This document shows, piece by piece, positions 24,533 to 32,585 of a stretch of DNA of 53,560 bases (positions are counted from its first letter, which is position 1; each line of letters begins with the position of its first letter). The stretch is from assembly GCA_017744515.1 (NCBI GenBank), contig JAGIBF010000057.1, positions 1 through 53,560 of the forward strand. Direction: 5' to 3'. The stretch comes from Niastella sp. GTDB taxonomy: Bacteria; Bacteroidota; Bacteroidia; Chitinophagales; Chitinophagaceae. The position numbers and the translations under genes are program-made. The notes below the pieces were generated by a model, which saw only the letters and a program-made list of their open reading frames with translations, ran no database searches and was not told the origin of the DNA.

Positions 24533-26314
24533 TTAAATGATCTCCATCTTCTGCATGAGGAAAGAGGCGTTCCTGTTCTTGGCTACGCCGCGCTGTAAAG
24601 TGTAGTCGAAGATCAGTTCGCCATCACGTATGATGCTTTCAAAGCAATAATTGCTGAGTTGGCCTGGCAATTCTTTTTCCAGCACACTCAATGATAAGTC
24701 ATGAGTAGCAAACATGGTGAGACTGTTGTATTGCAACAGCTTCTTGATGAACATTTCAGAGCCATGTGTTTTATCCTCTGAGTTGGTGCCACGTAATATT
24801 TCATCGATGAGCACCAGTGAAGGTGCTTCATGTTGTTGTATGTGGCGAATGATCTGTTTGAGACGTTTGAGCTCGGCCATGAAGTAGGAGGTATGCTCTT
24901 GCAGTGAATCGCTCACCCGTATAGAGGAAAGAATATTCATGGGCGTAAACGTAAAGCTGGCGGCGCATACGGGGGCACCGCATTGCGCCAGCAACAGGTT
25001 CACACCAACTGTGCGTAAAAAAGTGGTTTTGCCACTCATGTTGGAGCCGGTCACCAATACAAGACGCTCTTCCACACCCATCGTAAAGTCGTTGGCCACG
25101 CATTCACTGGAAGGGATCAACGGGTGGGCCAGGCTTTTACCGGAGATGGATACGCCACTTGTTTGCAGAACAGGCCAATAATAGGAAGGATTGTTGTAAG
25201 CAAACGTAGCGAAGGAGTTGAGTGTTTCAATAGCGCCCACGCAGTCGATCCATTTTGCAAACCGGTCTTTGTTGGTAGCCTTCCATTTTTCCAGACTATA
25301 CATGCATTGCAGGTCGTACAGGAAATAGCCATTGAGGAAAAGCAGCACCAGCATATTGATGCGCTGATCAAAGAGACCCGACAGGCGGCTCAGTTTTTTG
25401 ATGGCCTGATGGGCTTCGGTGGCAGTGGCCTGTTCGCGTTGTAGTAAGGCGGAGTTGCCTTTATCTACACGGGTAAAAAGCTTCAGTATGGTGGCATACT
25501 GGTCGAGGATCGATTGTTTTTTGCCCAACATGGCATGCTGCTTATTGATCTGTTTCGCAAAAGCACCAATGACACACCAGCCGATGAAGTAACCGAGTAA
25601 CATAAGCAGGTAGTTGCCGGTGGCGATATAGAAGATGATAGCGCCGATATTGAAGGCGGGCACCAGCAGTCGCAGCATGTTAGGGCCCTTCCTGCCCAAT
25701 AAAACAGGCGGCCATTGCAGCCACGCAGATACATCGTGCAGGTTACCCTCTTTTTCTTCATGCAGCAGTCCGTGGGCAGTGATGAGCTGGCGTAATTCCT
25801 TTTGGCTGTTGAGCGTTTTCACTGCCTGTTGCTGTTCTTCGATGGCCTGTGGCTGCAGCAGTGATTGCCGCAACAGACCTGCCAACGCTTGTGTACCATG
25901 ATGCGTAGTGGTCCTGTTTAGCAAATGGAATACGGAGTTGGGACCAAAGATGTCGAGGTCGCCGGTGTAATCATCATTGCCGGTGAAGGAAACGCCGTTG
26001 TTGAACTGACTGGGTTTGTATTTGAGTATGTCCAGCTCGTTGCTGCACAGGTATACCAGTTTCTCAGCAAGTTTTTTCTTATCGCTCAAAGTAAGTGCGA
26101 TCCGGATGAACACGATGAAGAGTACTCCAAAGCCGGCCGTAAAGATGGGGTAGAGGGTACCTCCCTGTTGTATCCATTTCCATACGCTCCAGGCCAGGGC
26201 TACAAAACTGGCCAGGCGGGCAATGGATACCAGCAAACTGCGGTCTTTCAGCTTCTCCAGCTCTGTACTATACTTTTTTAAGCTCTCTTCGTAAAAGGCG
26301 GTTGGTGTTTGCAT
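24533..26314 (-). CDS. MutS-like ATPase with N-terminal membrane segments
   Basis: A 593-residue protein. The C-terminal third is a MutS domain V ATPase: Walker A GSNMSGKTT at about 423-431, Walker B LVLIDEILRGTNS at about 500-510, the SDSLQEHTSYFMAEL stretch, and MFATHD as the H-loop. The mismatch-recognition domain I is absent, so this is not canonical mismatch-repair MutS. The N-terminal part instead has hydrophobic segments (about 24-45, 50-75 and 220-255) that look like membrane helices, linked by a MutS_III-like helical region. Proteins of this short type are common in Bacteroidota and their function is not established. The start codon is 4 nt after the aspartate kinase stop codon, so the two are co-transcribed. 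Confidence 0.85.
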   Translation of the reverse strand: MQTPTAFYEESLKKYSTELEKLKDRSLLVSIARLASFVALAWSVWKWIQQGGTLYPIFTAGFGVLFIVFIRIALTLSDKKKLAEKLVYLCSNELDILKYKPSQFNNGVSFTGNDDYTGDLDIFGPNSVFHLLNRTTTHHGTQALAGLLRQSLLQPQAIEEQQQAVKTLNSQKELRQLITAHGLLHEEKEGNLHDVSAWLQWPPVLLGRKGPNMLRLLVPAFNIGAIIFYIATGNYLLMLLGYFIGWCVIGAFAKQINKQHAMLGKKQSILDQYATILKLFTRVDKGNSALLQREQATATEAHQAIKKLSRLSGLFDQRINMLVLLFLNGYFLYDLQCMYSLEKWKATNKDRFAKWIDCVGAIETLNSFATFAYNNPSYYWPVLQTSGVSISGKSLAHPLIPSSECVANDFTMGVEERLVLVTGSNMSGKTTFLRTVGVNLLLAQCGAPVCAASFTFTPMNILSSIRVSDSLQEHTSYFMAELKRLKQIIRHIQQHEAPSLVLIDEILRGTNSEDKTHGSEMFIKKLLQYNSLTMFATHDLSLSVLEKELPGQLSNYCFESIIRDGELIFDYTLQRGVAKNRNASFLMQKMEII

Positions 26315-26318
26315 GGCT

Positions 26319-27590
26319 TTAAGCAGTGGGTAACATTAATACCTGAACGGTTTCGGGTGATTGCTGGAGCAGCTCGATGCTGTGGCCGGCAATCATTTTT
26401 TGCAGGAGGTCTTCATTGTAATGGCGGATGGTGAGCAGCTTAAGCCCTTTCTCTACCTGTACTTCAAAGAACTCCGATGCTGCCAGCGCCAGCTTTTCTA
26501 TTTTCTCAGGCCGGTCGTCAAGACAGATATCTATCGACACAGCGCCTGTTTGCACGAGATTAGGCTTTACCTTGATGACTGCCAGCAGTTCATAGAGATC
26601 GGCCATCGGCTTTTCACCCACGAAAGAGAAGTCTTTCGAATGCAGGTGGATCAATGCCTGTCCGGGCTTCACCACGATAATGGGCGGCAGACCCTTTACC
26701 GGCTTTTTGTGTATCTCCGTTCCCGGCAGGGTTTTATCGAGGAAGCATTTCACGTAAAGTGGAATGCCTTTGTTTTGTAAAGGCTTGATGGTTTTGGGGT
26801 GAATGACCTGTGCGCCATAATAAGCCATCTCGATCACCTCATCGTAATTGAGCGTGCCAATGAATTGTGCATCGGGAAAAGCCTTAGGATCGGCATTCAT
26901 CACCCCTTCCACATCTTTCCAGATGGTTTGGCTATCGGCATCGAGCATATTGGCAAATACGGCGGCGGTATAGTCACTGCCTTCGCGGCCGAGCGTGGTG
27001 CTTTCGTTGTCGTCTGTAGCGCCAATGAACCCTTGTGTGATGACCAGGTTGGTATCTTCAAACAACGGCAGTATTTCGCTGGTCACTTTTTGTTGGGTAA
27101 ACGCCCAGTCGATATTGGCATCGCGGAAGTTGTTGTCGGTACGCACGATGTCGCGCACATCTATCCATTGGTTGGCAATGCCCACTTCATTGAGGTAGGC
27201 GCTTACAATACCGGTGGACAGTAATTCGCCTGAGCACACGATCTGATCATAGTAATAGTCATATTCACGCACGGGCTTGTCGTGCAGCAGCCATTCCACT
27301 TCAGTAAAGAAGTTGACCAGTTGCTCCAACGCCTCGTTATAATGCGTTACCAACAGGTATTTGGCAGTAGTGAGGTGACTTTGTTTGACGGCTTCAAAGA
27401 GTTGCAGGGCTTCGTCCTTCTGATTGTTGAAAAAGGCAGTGGCCACTTTTTCCAGGGCATTGGTGGTTTTGCCCATGGCTGAGATCACAACCAGTATCTT
27501 TTCATTGGGATAACTCCGCAGGATATCGGCTACCATTTGTATCCTTTCTATGCTCTGTACACTGGCGCCCCCGAATTTGAAAACCTTCAT
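26319..27590 (-). CDS. lysC: Aspartate kinase
   Basis: A 423-residue monofunctional aspartokinase, which makes aspartyl phosphate as the first step to lysine, threonine, methionine and diaminopimelate. The N-terminus MKVFKFGGASV is the ATP-binding signature KFGGxS. LGREGSDYTAAVFA is the aspartate/ATP site, and the C-terminal region (about 300-423) has ACT-type regulatory subdomains that normally mediate feedback inhibition. There is no homoserine dehydrogenase fusion. It is the first gene of an operon with the MutS-like ATPase, which has no obvious metabolic link. Confidence 0.93.
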   Translation of the reverse strand: MKVFKFGGASVQSIERIQMVADILRSYPNEKILVVISAMGKTTNALEKVATAFFNNQKDEALQLFEAVKQSHLTTAKYLLVTHYNEALEQLVNFFTEVEWLLHDKPVREYDYYYDQIVCSGELLSTGIVSAYLNEVGIANQWIDVRDIVRTDNNFRDANIDWAFTQQKVTSEILPLFEDTNLVITQGFIGATDDNESTTLGREGSDYTAAVFANMLDADSQTIWKDVEGVMNADPKAFPDAQFIGTLNYDEVIEMAYYGAQVIHPKTIKPLQNKGIPLYVKCFLDKTLPGTEIHKKPVKGLPPIIVVKPGQALIHLHSKDFSFVGEKPMADLYELLAVIKVKPNLVQTGAVSIDICLDDRPEKIEKLALAASEFFEVQVEKGLKLLTIRHYNEDLLQKMIAGHSIELLQQSPETVQVLMLPTA

Positions 27591-27602
27591 TGGTAGTGGT
27601 AA

Positions 27603-27634
27603 GTTGATAAGTTAATTAGTTGATAGGTTGAAAA
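27603..27634. repeat. Single-arm octamer array, word GTTGATAA
   Basis: Four consecutive octamers, GTTGATAA, GTTAATTA, GTTGATAG and GTTGAAAA, follow the lysC start codon on its upstream side. The first three match the start of the array at 7513 almost exactly, 20 kb away. No opposite arm is present here. The array would lie in the lysC leader. Confidence 0.7.
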
Positions 27635-27695
27635 GGGACTGATTGCTGCCCTTTCAGCGGCAGCAAAAGTCGTTAAAATAATGATAGTTAGGACA

Positions 27696-27789
27696 GTCTG
27701 CAAGACCGCAAGACGGAAAGACCGAAAGATAAGAGGTCCGGCAGGTGACTTCCTGGCTTTCCGACTTTCTGTCTTCCGGTCTTTCGGAC
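27696..27789. repeat. Octamer-phased hairpin, 5 + 5 units of GACCGAAA
   Basis: The left arm is five octamers (27696-27735) and the right arm five octamers in reverse orientation (27750-27789), with a 14-nt loop between. Both arms have consensus GACCGAAA. Over 33 aligned positions the arms agree at about 27. It lies between the divergent lysC and fbp genes, about 80 nt upstream of the fbp promoter. Confidence 0.85.
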
Positions 27790-27871
27790 TACATAAACAA
27801 AATTTACCCATTTTATGCTCAAGCTATACCGTTTTTGCACGTTGGGCGCGGGTTTGCGAACGTTGTCACGC

Positions 27872-27902
27872 TTTGACTTTCAGGGCTTTCACCTTACTTT
27901 TG
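27872..27902 (+). promoter_or_regulatory. fbp promoter, TTTG-N19-TACTTTTG
   Basis: TTTG at 27872-27875 and TACTTTTG at 27895-27902 are separated by 19 nt. This is an exact fit to the Bacteroidota primary sigma consensus (-33 TTG, -7 TAnnTTTG). Transcription would start near 27909, leaving a leader of about 27 nt before ATG 27936. Confidence 0.85.
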
Positions 27903-27935
27903 GCTCACTTTAACAAAAATCTTAAATCGACCTAC

Positions 27936-28976
27936 ATGAGTACGATCAACCGGCAAGTAATGACCCTGGACGAGTTCACCATCCAACAGCTGCGGGATTT
28001 TCCCCATGCTACGGGTGAGCTGAGCGGCCTGCTGCGGGATATGGGACGGGCGGCCAAAAGGGTGAATGTGGAAGTGAACAAAGCCGGGCTGGTTGATATT
28101 CTGGGTGATGCCGGGGCAGTGAACGTACAAGGGGAGGATGTAAAGAAGCTGGACATTTTTGCCAATAATCAATTTACGGGTGTATTACAGCACGGCATGA
28201 GTTGTGCAGGCATTGCCAGTGAAGAGTTGGATGACTTTTTAGCTTTCGATGATGCCGTCAGCTGCAATTCAAAATACGTGTGTTTGTTTGATCCGCTCGA
28301 TGGTAGTGGTAATATCGATGTGAACATTTCTATCGGCACTATCTTCAGTGTATACCGCCGTATCAGCCCGATTGGTACGCCGGTGGTGCTGGAAGACTTT
28401 CTGCAGCCCGGCCGCAAGCAGGTGGCAGCAGGCTATATGGTATATGGTTCTTCCACCATGCTGGTGTATGGCACGCGCCGGGGCGTGAATGGTTTTACGC
28501 TCGACCCCTCTATTGGTGAATTTTGCCTGAGCCATCCCAATATACAATGCCCGGAGTTTGGCAAAATATACTCTGTGAACCACGGCAATTTCTTCCAGTA
28601 TGCGCCTGGCGTACAGAAGTACATCGATTTGTGTCAGAAGAAAAATAAGAATAACGGCGGGCCTTATACTCAGCGCTATATAGGCAGCATGGTAGCCGAC
28701 GTACACCGCAACCTGATCAAGGGCGGCATCTTCATGTATCCTGGTACTACGGATAAACCCAAAGGCAAACTGCGTTTATTATACGAGTGCAATCCTTTTG
28801 CGTTTATCGCTGAAGTAGCCGGCGGCAAAGCTACCAATGGCACACAGCGTGTGCTGGACGTAGAGCCTACTGAGCTGCACCAGCGTTCTCCCTTCTTTAT
28901 CGGCAGCAAAGGCATGATGGCTGAGTTGGAGAGCTGCATGGAATCGACTCTTTGGGATAAGGATTTAAAATCTTAA
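27936..28976 (+). CDS. fbp: Fructose-1,6-bisphosphatase, class I
   Basis: The protein is 346 residues from ATG 27936. The frame is open upstream to 27681, but that region contains the octamer hairpin and the promoter and cannot be coding. The class I motif DPLDGSGNIDVNISIGT binds the metal ions, and GTRRGVNGFTLDP and RYIGSMVADVHRNLIKGG form the substrate site. The latter is followed by GGIFMYPGT and KLRLLYECNPFAFI. The enzyme removes the 1-phosphate from fructose 1,6-bisphosphate in gluconeogenesis. The last codons and stop carry the promoter of the following toxin-antitoxin genes. Confidence 0.96.
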   Translation: MSTINRQVMTLDEFTIQQLRDFPHATGELSGLLRDMGRAAKRVNVEVNKAGLVDILGDAGAVNVQGEDVKKLDIFANNQFTGVLQHGMSCAGIASEELDDFLAFDDAVSCNSKYVCLFDPLDGSGNIDVNISIGTIFSVYRRISPIGTPVVLEDFLQPGRKQVAAGYMVYGSSTMLVYGTRRGVNGFTLDPSIGEFCLSHPNIQCPEFGKIYSVNHGNFFQYAPGVQKYIDLCQKKNKNNGGPYTQRYIGSMVADVHRNLIKGGIFMYPGTTDKPKGKLRLLYECNPFAFIAEVAGGKATNGTQRVLDVEPTELHQRSPFFIGSKGMMAELESCMESTLWDKDLKS

Positions 28977-28981
28977 ATTTG
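28951..28981 (+). promoter_or_regulatory. Promoter of the toxin-antitoxin operon inside the fbp 3' end
   Basis: TTTG (28951-28954), a 19-nt spacer and TAAATTTG (28974-28981) match the Bacteroidota consensus exactly. The TAA of the -7 box is the fbp stop codon. Transcription would begin near 28988, about 13 nt before the antitoxin ATG. Confidence 0.75.
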
Positions 28982-29000
28982 GTCAATAAACCAGTGATTT

Positions 29001-29228
29001 ATGTACGGAGAAGCTAAAAAATTACACCTGATTGAAGAAATTCTCAAGATCGAGAATGATGCTGTTTTGGATGAAGTGAACAGTGTAATCAACAAAAGTA
29101 AGCTGCATCCTGTAGACCGAAAAAGCTTTAAAGAATTTTCAGGTATCTGGTCAGTAGAAGAAGCCGATGAAATGAAACGTATTATTGAAGAAAGTTTTGA
29201 GCAAATAAATCCTGATGACTGGAAATAA
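29001..29228 (+). CDS. Antitoxin of a VapBC-type pair
   Basis: A 75-residue acidic helical protein (MYGEAKKLHLIEEIL, ending QINPDDWK). The first part resembles the N-terminal helices of small Bacteroidota antitoxin-like proteins. The C-terminal, acidic WSVEEADEMKRIIEESFEQI is probably the toxin-neutralising tail. I recognise no specific DNA-binding fold. The assignment rests on its size and a 14-nt overlap with a PIN-domain toxin gene, which implies translational coupling. Antitoxins of this kind usually repress their own promoter. Confidence 0.8.
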   Translation: MYGEAKKLHLIEEILKIENDAVLDEVNSVINKSKLHPVDRKSFKEFSGIWSVEEADEMKRIIEESFEQINPDDWK

Positions 29229-29601
29229 GGTCCTCTTAGATACTAATATTGTAATAGAACTTTTCAAAGGAGATCAGAGAGTCTTGACTTTTTTGGACGA
29301 GCAACAAAATGTTTTCATTGCTGCTGCTGTGTTAGCCGAACTCTATTTAGGGGCCTATCGTTCAGGAAATGAACAAAAACATATTGAGCAGATTCGAACG
29401 TTTTTATTAAAATGCACAGTTCTAAGTGCTGACCAGACTACTGCTGAATCCTGTGCAAAGGTAAAAACAGCATTACTTAAGAAAGGTAAGCCCATACCGG
29501 AAAATGATATTTGGATAGCTGCAACTGCGTTACAATATAACCTGCCTTTGTATACTAATGACAAACACTTTTCGGAAGTAGATAATATTGTTTTAATTTA
29601 A
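29215..29601 (+). CDS. VapC-type PIN-domain ribonuclease toxin
   Basis: A 128-residue PIN-domain protein. The acidic residues of the metal site are visible: D8 in LLDTNIVIELF, the Glu in AVLAELYLG, the Asp in ENDIWIAATAL, and the Asp in LYTNDKHF. VapC toxins cut specific RNAs, often initiator tRNA or rRNA, when released from their antitoxin. All catalytic residues are present, so it is probably functional. It overlaps the antitoxin by 14 nt. Base composition is moderately lower in G+C than the flanking fbp gene, as is common for mobile toxin-antitoxin modules. Confidence 0.92.
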   Translation: MTGNKVLLDTNIVIELFKGDQRVLTFLDEQQNVFIAAAVLAELYLGAYRSGNEQKHIEQIRTFLLKCTVLSADQTTAESCAKVKTALLKKGKPIPENDIWIAATALQYNLPLYTNDKHFSEVDNIVLI

Positions 29602-29621
29602 TTTTCACTGTTACCTTTTGC

Positions 29622-29640
29622 TACCGGATCCAGGCCGGTA
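29622..29640 (+). terminator. Weak stem-loop after vapC
   Basis: A 6-bp stem TACCGG/CCGGTA with a 7-nt loop lies 21 nt after the toxin stop. No T-run follows, so its role as a terminator is doubtful. Confidence 0.3.
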
Positions 29641-29768
29641 ATCACCTAAATGATGCTGTTTGTTTTATTAGCCATGGTACTTTCCGCTTAATCGTATAAA
29701 TTTACACTTCCAACATTTCAAGCACTCCCTTCTCTTTTATAACACAACGCTCATGCCCTGATTGGGTG

Positions 29769-29799
29769 ATTGTTTGCACCTGTCAGGTCGTTAATTTTG
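29769..29799 (+). promoter_or_regulatory. Promoter of the GNAT gene, TTG-N19-TAATTTTG
   Basis: TTG at 29770-29772, a 19-nt spacer and TAATTTTG at 29792-29799 fit the phylum consensus. The leader to ATG 29834 is about 27 nt. Confidence 0.75.
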
Positions 29800-29833
29800 C
29801 ATCCCAAAATTTGTTGACACTTAAACAATAGCC

Positions 29834-30298
29834 ATGATAACAATTAAATTGTATGAGGACAAGTATGCCGCCGACTTCAGGCGGATAAACCTGGAATGGT
29901 TGGATAAGTATCACCTCACCGAATCGCATGACCTGATGGTACTGGATGACCCGCGCGGCACGATTATCGACCGCGGCGGTATCATTTATCTTGCTTTAGC
30001 GGGTGATGAAATAGTAGGCTCAGCCGCACTAATGAAAGAGGAGGAGAGGGTATACGAGTTTGCCAAGATGGCTGTGACACCTGCCTGGCAGGGTAAGGGC
30101 ATCAGCCGGTTGTTGATCGATGCCTGTATGCAAACCGCCCGCGACTGGAAAGCAAAGAAATTAACCCTATTTTCTAACAGCCAGCTTACCACTGCCATCA
30201 GCTTATACCAGAAGTACGGTTTTCAGCATGTGAAGGTGGAGCATTCGCCCTTTGCTACGGCAGATGTGAAAATGGAGCTTGAACTGAGTGTAGAGTAG
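29834..30298 (+). CDS. GNAT-family N-acetyltransferase
   Basis: A 154-residue single-domain acetyltransferase. The acetyl-CoA motif A is TPAWQGKGISRLLIDACM (Q-x-x-G-x-G pattern) preceded by the beta-4 strand YEFAKMAV, and motif B contains LYQKYGFQHV. The N-terminal region FRRINLEWLDKYHLTESHD with DDPRGTI resembles a Bacteroidota GNAT subgroup annotated only by fold. The substrate is unknown. The gene stands alone with its own promoter, and a heptamer array begins at its stop codon. Confidence 0.88.
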   Translation: MITIKLYEDKYAADFRRINLEWLDKYHLTESHDLMVLDDPRGTIIDRGGIIYLALAGDEIVGSAALMKEEERVYEFAKMAVTPAWQGKGISRLLIDACMQTARDWKAKKLTLFSNSQLTTAISLYQKYGFQHVKVEHSPFATADVKMELELSVE

Positions 30299-30366
30299 AG
30301 AGTACAGAGTTCAGAGCCGAAAAACTGACTCCAGCCGCTGAACTCCCGGCTCCCGGCTGATTTCTC
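30291..30366. repeat. Heptamer-phased element, words GTTCAGA and GCCGGGA
   Basis: From the GNAT stop codon onward the plus strand runs in 7-mers ending GTACAGA, GTTCAGA. On the minus strand the right side reads GAAATCA, GCCGGGA, GCCGGGA, GTTCAGC. The arms share the GTTCAG word but otherwise differ. Confidence 0.65.
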
Positions 30367-30426
30367 ACTTCCTTCACTAAAGCTGGTATAAAATTAGTAT
30401 GCGGGTATAGTTAAATTTTGAGATTC

Positions 30427-30969
30427 ATGCATAGAGGTATTTCGTACACAGTTCTATTGTATATCAGCACGTTCATTATTGCCATTTCTTCCTGCTCCAG
30501 CAGCAAGAAGAGCCCTTCTTCATCCAAACCCGCCAGCGGCAGTACTACGGCCTCCAAACCAGCCCTGCCGAAGCCTTCTTCAGCTACCCTGGCGCCTGGT
30601 CTGGAAGATCAGATACTGGCATTGATCAACCAGCACCGCAAGTCAAAAGGCTTGGCAGCACTGGAGAACAACCCGGTGATCGAAGCGGAAGCCCGCCGGC
30701 ATACGGTAGCGATGGCTTCGCACAGGTCGCCTTTTGGGCATGATGGTTTTTCCTACCGCAGCAAGGTGATCACTTCCAGGATACAGGGCATTACGGCTAC
30801 CGCTGAAAATGTAGCGTACGGTAGTCAAACTGCGCAGGAAGTAGTGAATGGCTGGCTTAAGAGCCCCGGCCACAAGAAGAATATTGAAGGGAAGTTCCGC
30901 CTCACCGGTATCGGCGTGGCGCGTGATGAAAAAAGTGTACTGTACTTTACGCAGATATTTGCAAATTAA
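30427..30969 (+). CDS. CAP/SCP-domain lipoprotein
   Basis: The protein is 180 residues from ATG 30427. A TTG at 30418 in the same frame is less likely. The N-terminal signal ends in the lipobox ISSC, followed by a Ser/Lys/Pro/Ala-rich linker. The CAP domain covers about 55-180: LALINQHRKSKGLAAL, HTVAMASHRSPFGHDGF, TAENVAYGS, and the signature VVNGWLKSPGHKKNI. Bacterial CAP proteins are extracytoplasmic, and their activity is mostly unknown, with cell-wall or protein-binding roles proposed. A strong terminator follows. Confidence 0.9.
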   Translation: MHRGISYTVLLYISTFIIAISSCSSSKKSPSSSKPASGSTTASKPALPKPSSATLAPGLEDQILALINQHRKSKGLAALENNPVIEAEARRHTVAMASHRSPFGHDGFSYRSKVITSRIQGITATAENVAYGSQTAQEVVNGWLKSPGHKKNIEGKFRLTGIGVARDEKSVLYFTQIFAN

Positions 30970-30990
30970 GGTACGGATTATATAATTATA

Positions 30991-31028
30991 ACAACAGGCT
31001 ATCCCGCCCGGGATAGCCTGTTGTTTTT
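30991..31028 (+). terminator. Strong Rho-independent terminator
   Basis: A perfect 16-bp stem, ACAACAGGCTATCCCG and its complement, has a 2-nt apex and is followed by five T residues. It ends the CAP lipoprotein transcript and also sits 7 nt from the stop codon of the convergent glycosyltransferase. Confidence 0.92.
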
Positions 31029-31035
31029 CTATAAG

Positions 31036-32400
31036 CTAATTAACAATGTTACGCTGCGTATGAAACGGTGAAGCAGGCGCTTTTAGTTTTGCACGCACCA
31101 GCTTAGCTACAGCTCCCGTAATAATGATCTCCGCATTGTATTCACTGAGTGCGCCGGCAATCTGATTGGCATTGGTAAGATATTCCATATCGTTCATCAC
31201 TTTTTCCACGGCCATATCCAACTGGCGGGCAGTAGGTGTTTCTGTTTTTAGGTTGATGCCTGCTTTGAAATAACCCACCCGCGCACATATCTCTGACTTC
31301 CCTTCATGCACGCCTGCCACTACCAGAGGTACACCCACACTCAGGCTTTGTAATACGCCACCATAACCTCCGTTGGTGATAAACACCTTACAATAAGGCA
31401 ACACATCTTTGAAAGGAATGTAATCTTCAATGATGATGTTATCATACAGGTATTTCCTGCGCAGCTCCTGTGTTTGTACGCTACCTGTTGTTACGATCAA
31501 TAGTATATCTGTATTCTTGAATGCTTCGAGGGCTGGCACCAATAGCTTGGTAACATCTTTCTCTACCGTACCCTGTGTTACCAGCACTATCTTCCTGTAC
31601 ACTTTTAATTTGGGATGTGTCCAGGCTGGTTGATTGCCTTGCTTTGCCAAAGGACGCAAAGCGCCGATGAATGTAATGTTCTTACCAATCCTGCTACGGC
31701 TGTATTCAAATTCCTTAACCCCAATTTGCATCACGGCATCGGCGCGTCTGATGAGTGTATCTACCAGGTCGGACTTGGTGCCGTGCAGCCCATTACTGAT
31801 GAGTATTTTGTCGAAGGCGGCAATACTCTTTTTCAGTAAAATGTTGCGGGCCACAAAATGCATGAAATGGCGTTTTACGGTGTCTATGATCCCGCTGCCG
31901 GGCGGAATGCCCAATCCATAAGGATACACATCTGTTGACGCTTCTCCCAATGGAATGACGCCGATGGCGATAACCGGGATATTCAGCCGCTCTTTCACGA
32001 ATGGGATGGCGGTAAACATGCTGTCGCAGATCATGACATGAAAGGGAAAGTCCTGAGCAATAGCCCTGATATCATGGTAGTATTCTACGGAACGGGCTGC
32101 AAAACCTTCGATGAGATCGAAGTTTAAGCGGGCTATCTTTCCTTTGATGTTCTTTCTTTCAGGTATTAGCTCATCCACATTTTGGGCATTGATGTCTTTG
32201 GCCTTTACAAATGGCCAATGCCTGATCTGCAAGGCTTTGAGCTTGTCGGCGAAGATGTTGGAAGTGTACCATTGTACTTCGGCGCCCTGGTTCTGCAGGT
32301 ATTTGGCGAGGGGAAGTAAGGGGTTGAAATGTCCATCGGCCGGAACATTGGCCATAAGGATCTTGATGCCGGTCAGTGCCCGGCCACTGTATTCGTTCAT
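31036..32400 (-). CDS. GT1-type glycosyltransferase (UGT/MGT-like)
   Basis: A 454-residue two-domain GT-B enzyme. The N-terminal acceptor domain begins KILMANVPADGHFNPLLPL, with the conserved GHxxP-like segment. The C-terminal donor domain has VLVTQGTVEKD-type sequence (here KIVLVTQGTVEKDV) and the nucleotide-sugar loop FITNGGYGGVLQSLSVGVPLV, in place of the eukaryotic HCGWNS motif. Members transfer sugars to small lipophilic acceptors such as sterols, flavonoids, carotenoids or macrolides. No biosynthetic genes for such an acceptor are near, so the acceptor is unknown. The gene stands alone. Confidence 0.9.
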   Translation of the reverse strand: MNEYSGRALTGIKILMANVPADGHFNPLLPLAKYLQNQGAEVQWYTSNIFADKLKALQIRHWPFVKAKDINAQNVDELIPERKNIKGKIARLNFDLIEGFAARSVEYYHDIRAIAQDFPFHVMICDSMFTAIPFVKERLNIPVIAIGVIPLGEASTDVYPYGLGIPPGSGIIDTVKRHFMHFVARNILLKKSIAAFDKILISNGLHGTKSDLVDTLIRRADAVMQIGVKEFEYSRSRIGKNITFIGALRPLAKQGNQPAWTHPKLKVYRKIVLVTQGTVEKDVTKLLVPALEAFKNTDILLIVTTGSVQTQELRRKYLYDNIIIEDYIPFKDVLPYCKVFITNGGYGGVLQSLSVGVPLVVAGVHEGKSEICARVGYFKAGINLKTETPTARQLDMAVEKVMNDMEYLTNANQIAGALSEYNAEIIITGAVAKLVRAKLKAPASPFHTQRNIVN

Positions 32401-32498
32401 GGCTATTTACTTTTTAAAGCGTGACTTATGTTGCTATCCTTACAAAAGTCATTGTTGTGACAGTGTCGTACAATCACCATATTCGGGGGGAAGGGGCA

Positions 32499-32533
32499 GT
32501 AGAGAGTCATGAGTCGTGAGTTCTGAGTTCCCC
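32499..32533. repeat. Heptamer array, word GTCATGA/GTTCTGA
   Basis: Consecutive 7-mers GTCATGA, GTCGTGA, GTTCTGA and GTTCCCC occupy 32506-32533. There is no clear opposite arm. It lies about 100 nt upstream of the glycosyltransferase. Confidence 0.6.
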
Positions 32534-32585
32534 TTTGTCAGGATAATTTGTGAGTGGGTTTGCTTTGCGGACGGGGAGTAGGGGA

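Noticed and set aside
27681..27935. Upstream extension of the fructose-bisphosphatase frame
   Set aside because: It would translate the octamer hairpin and the promoter. Class I enzymes start near MSTINRQVMTLDEF, and the resulting 346 residues fit the family.
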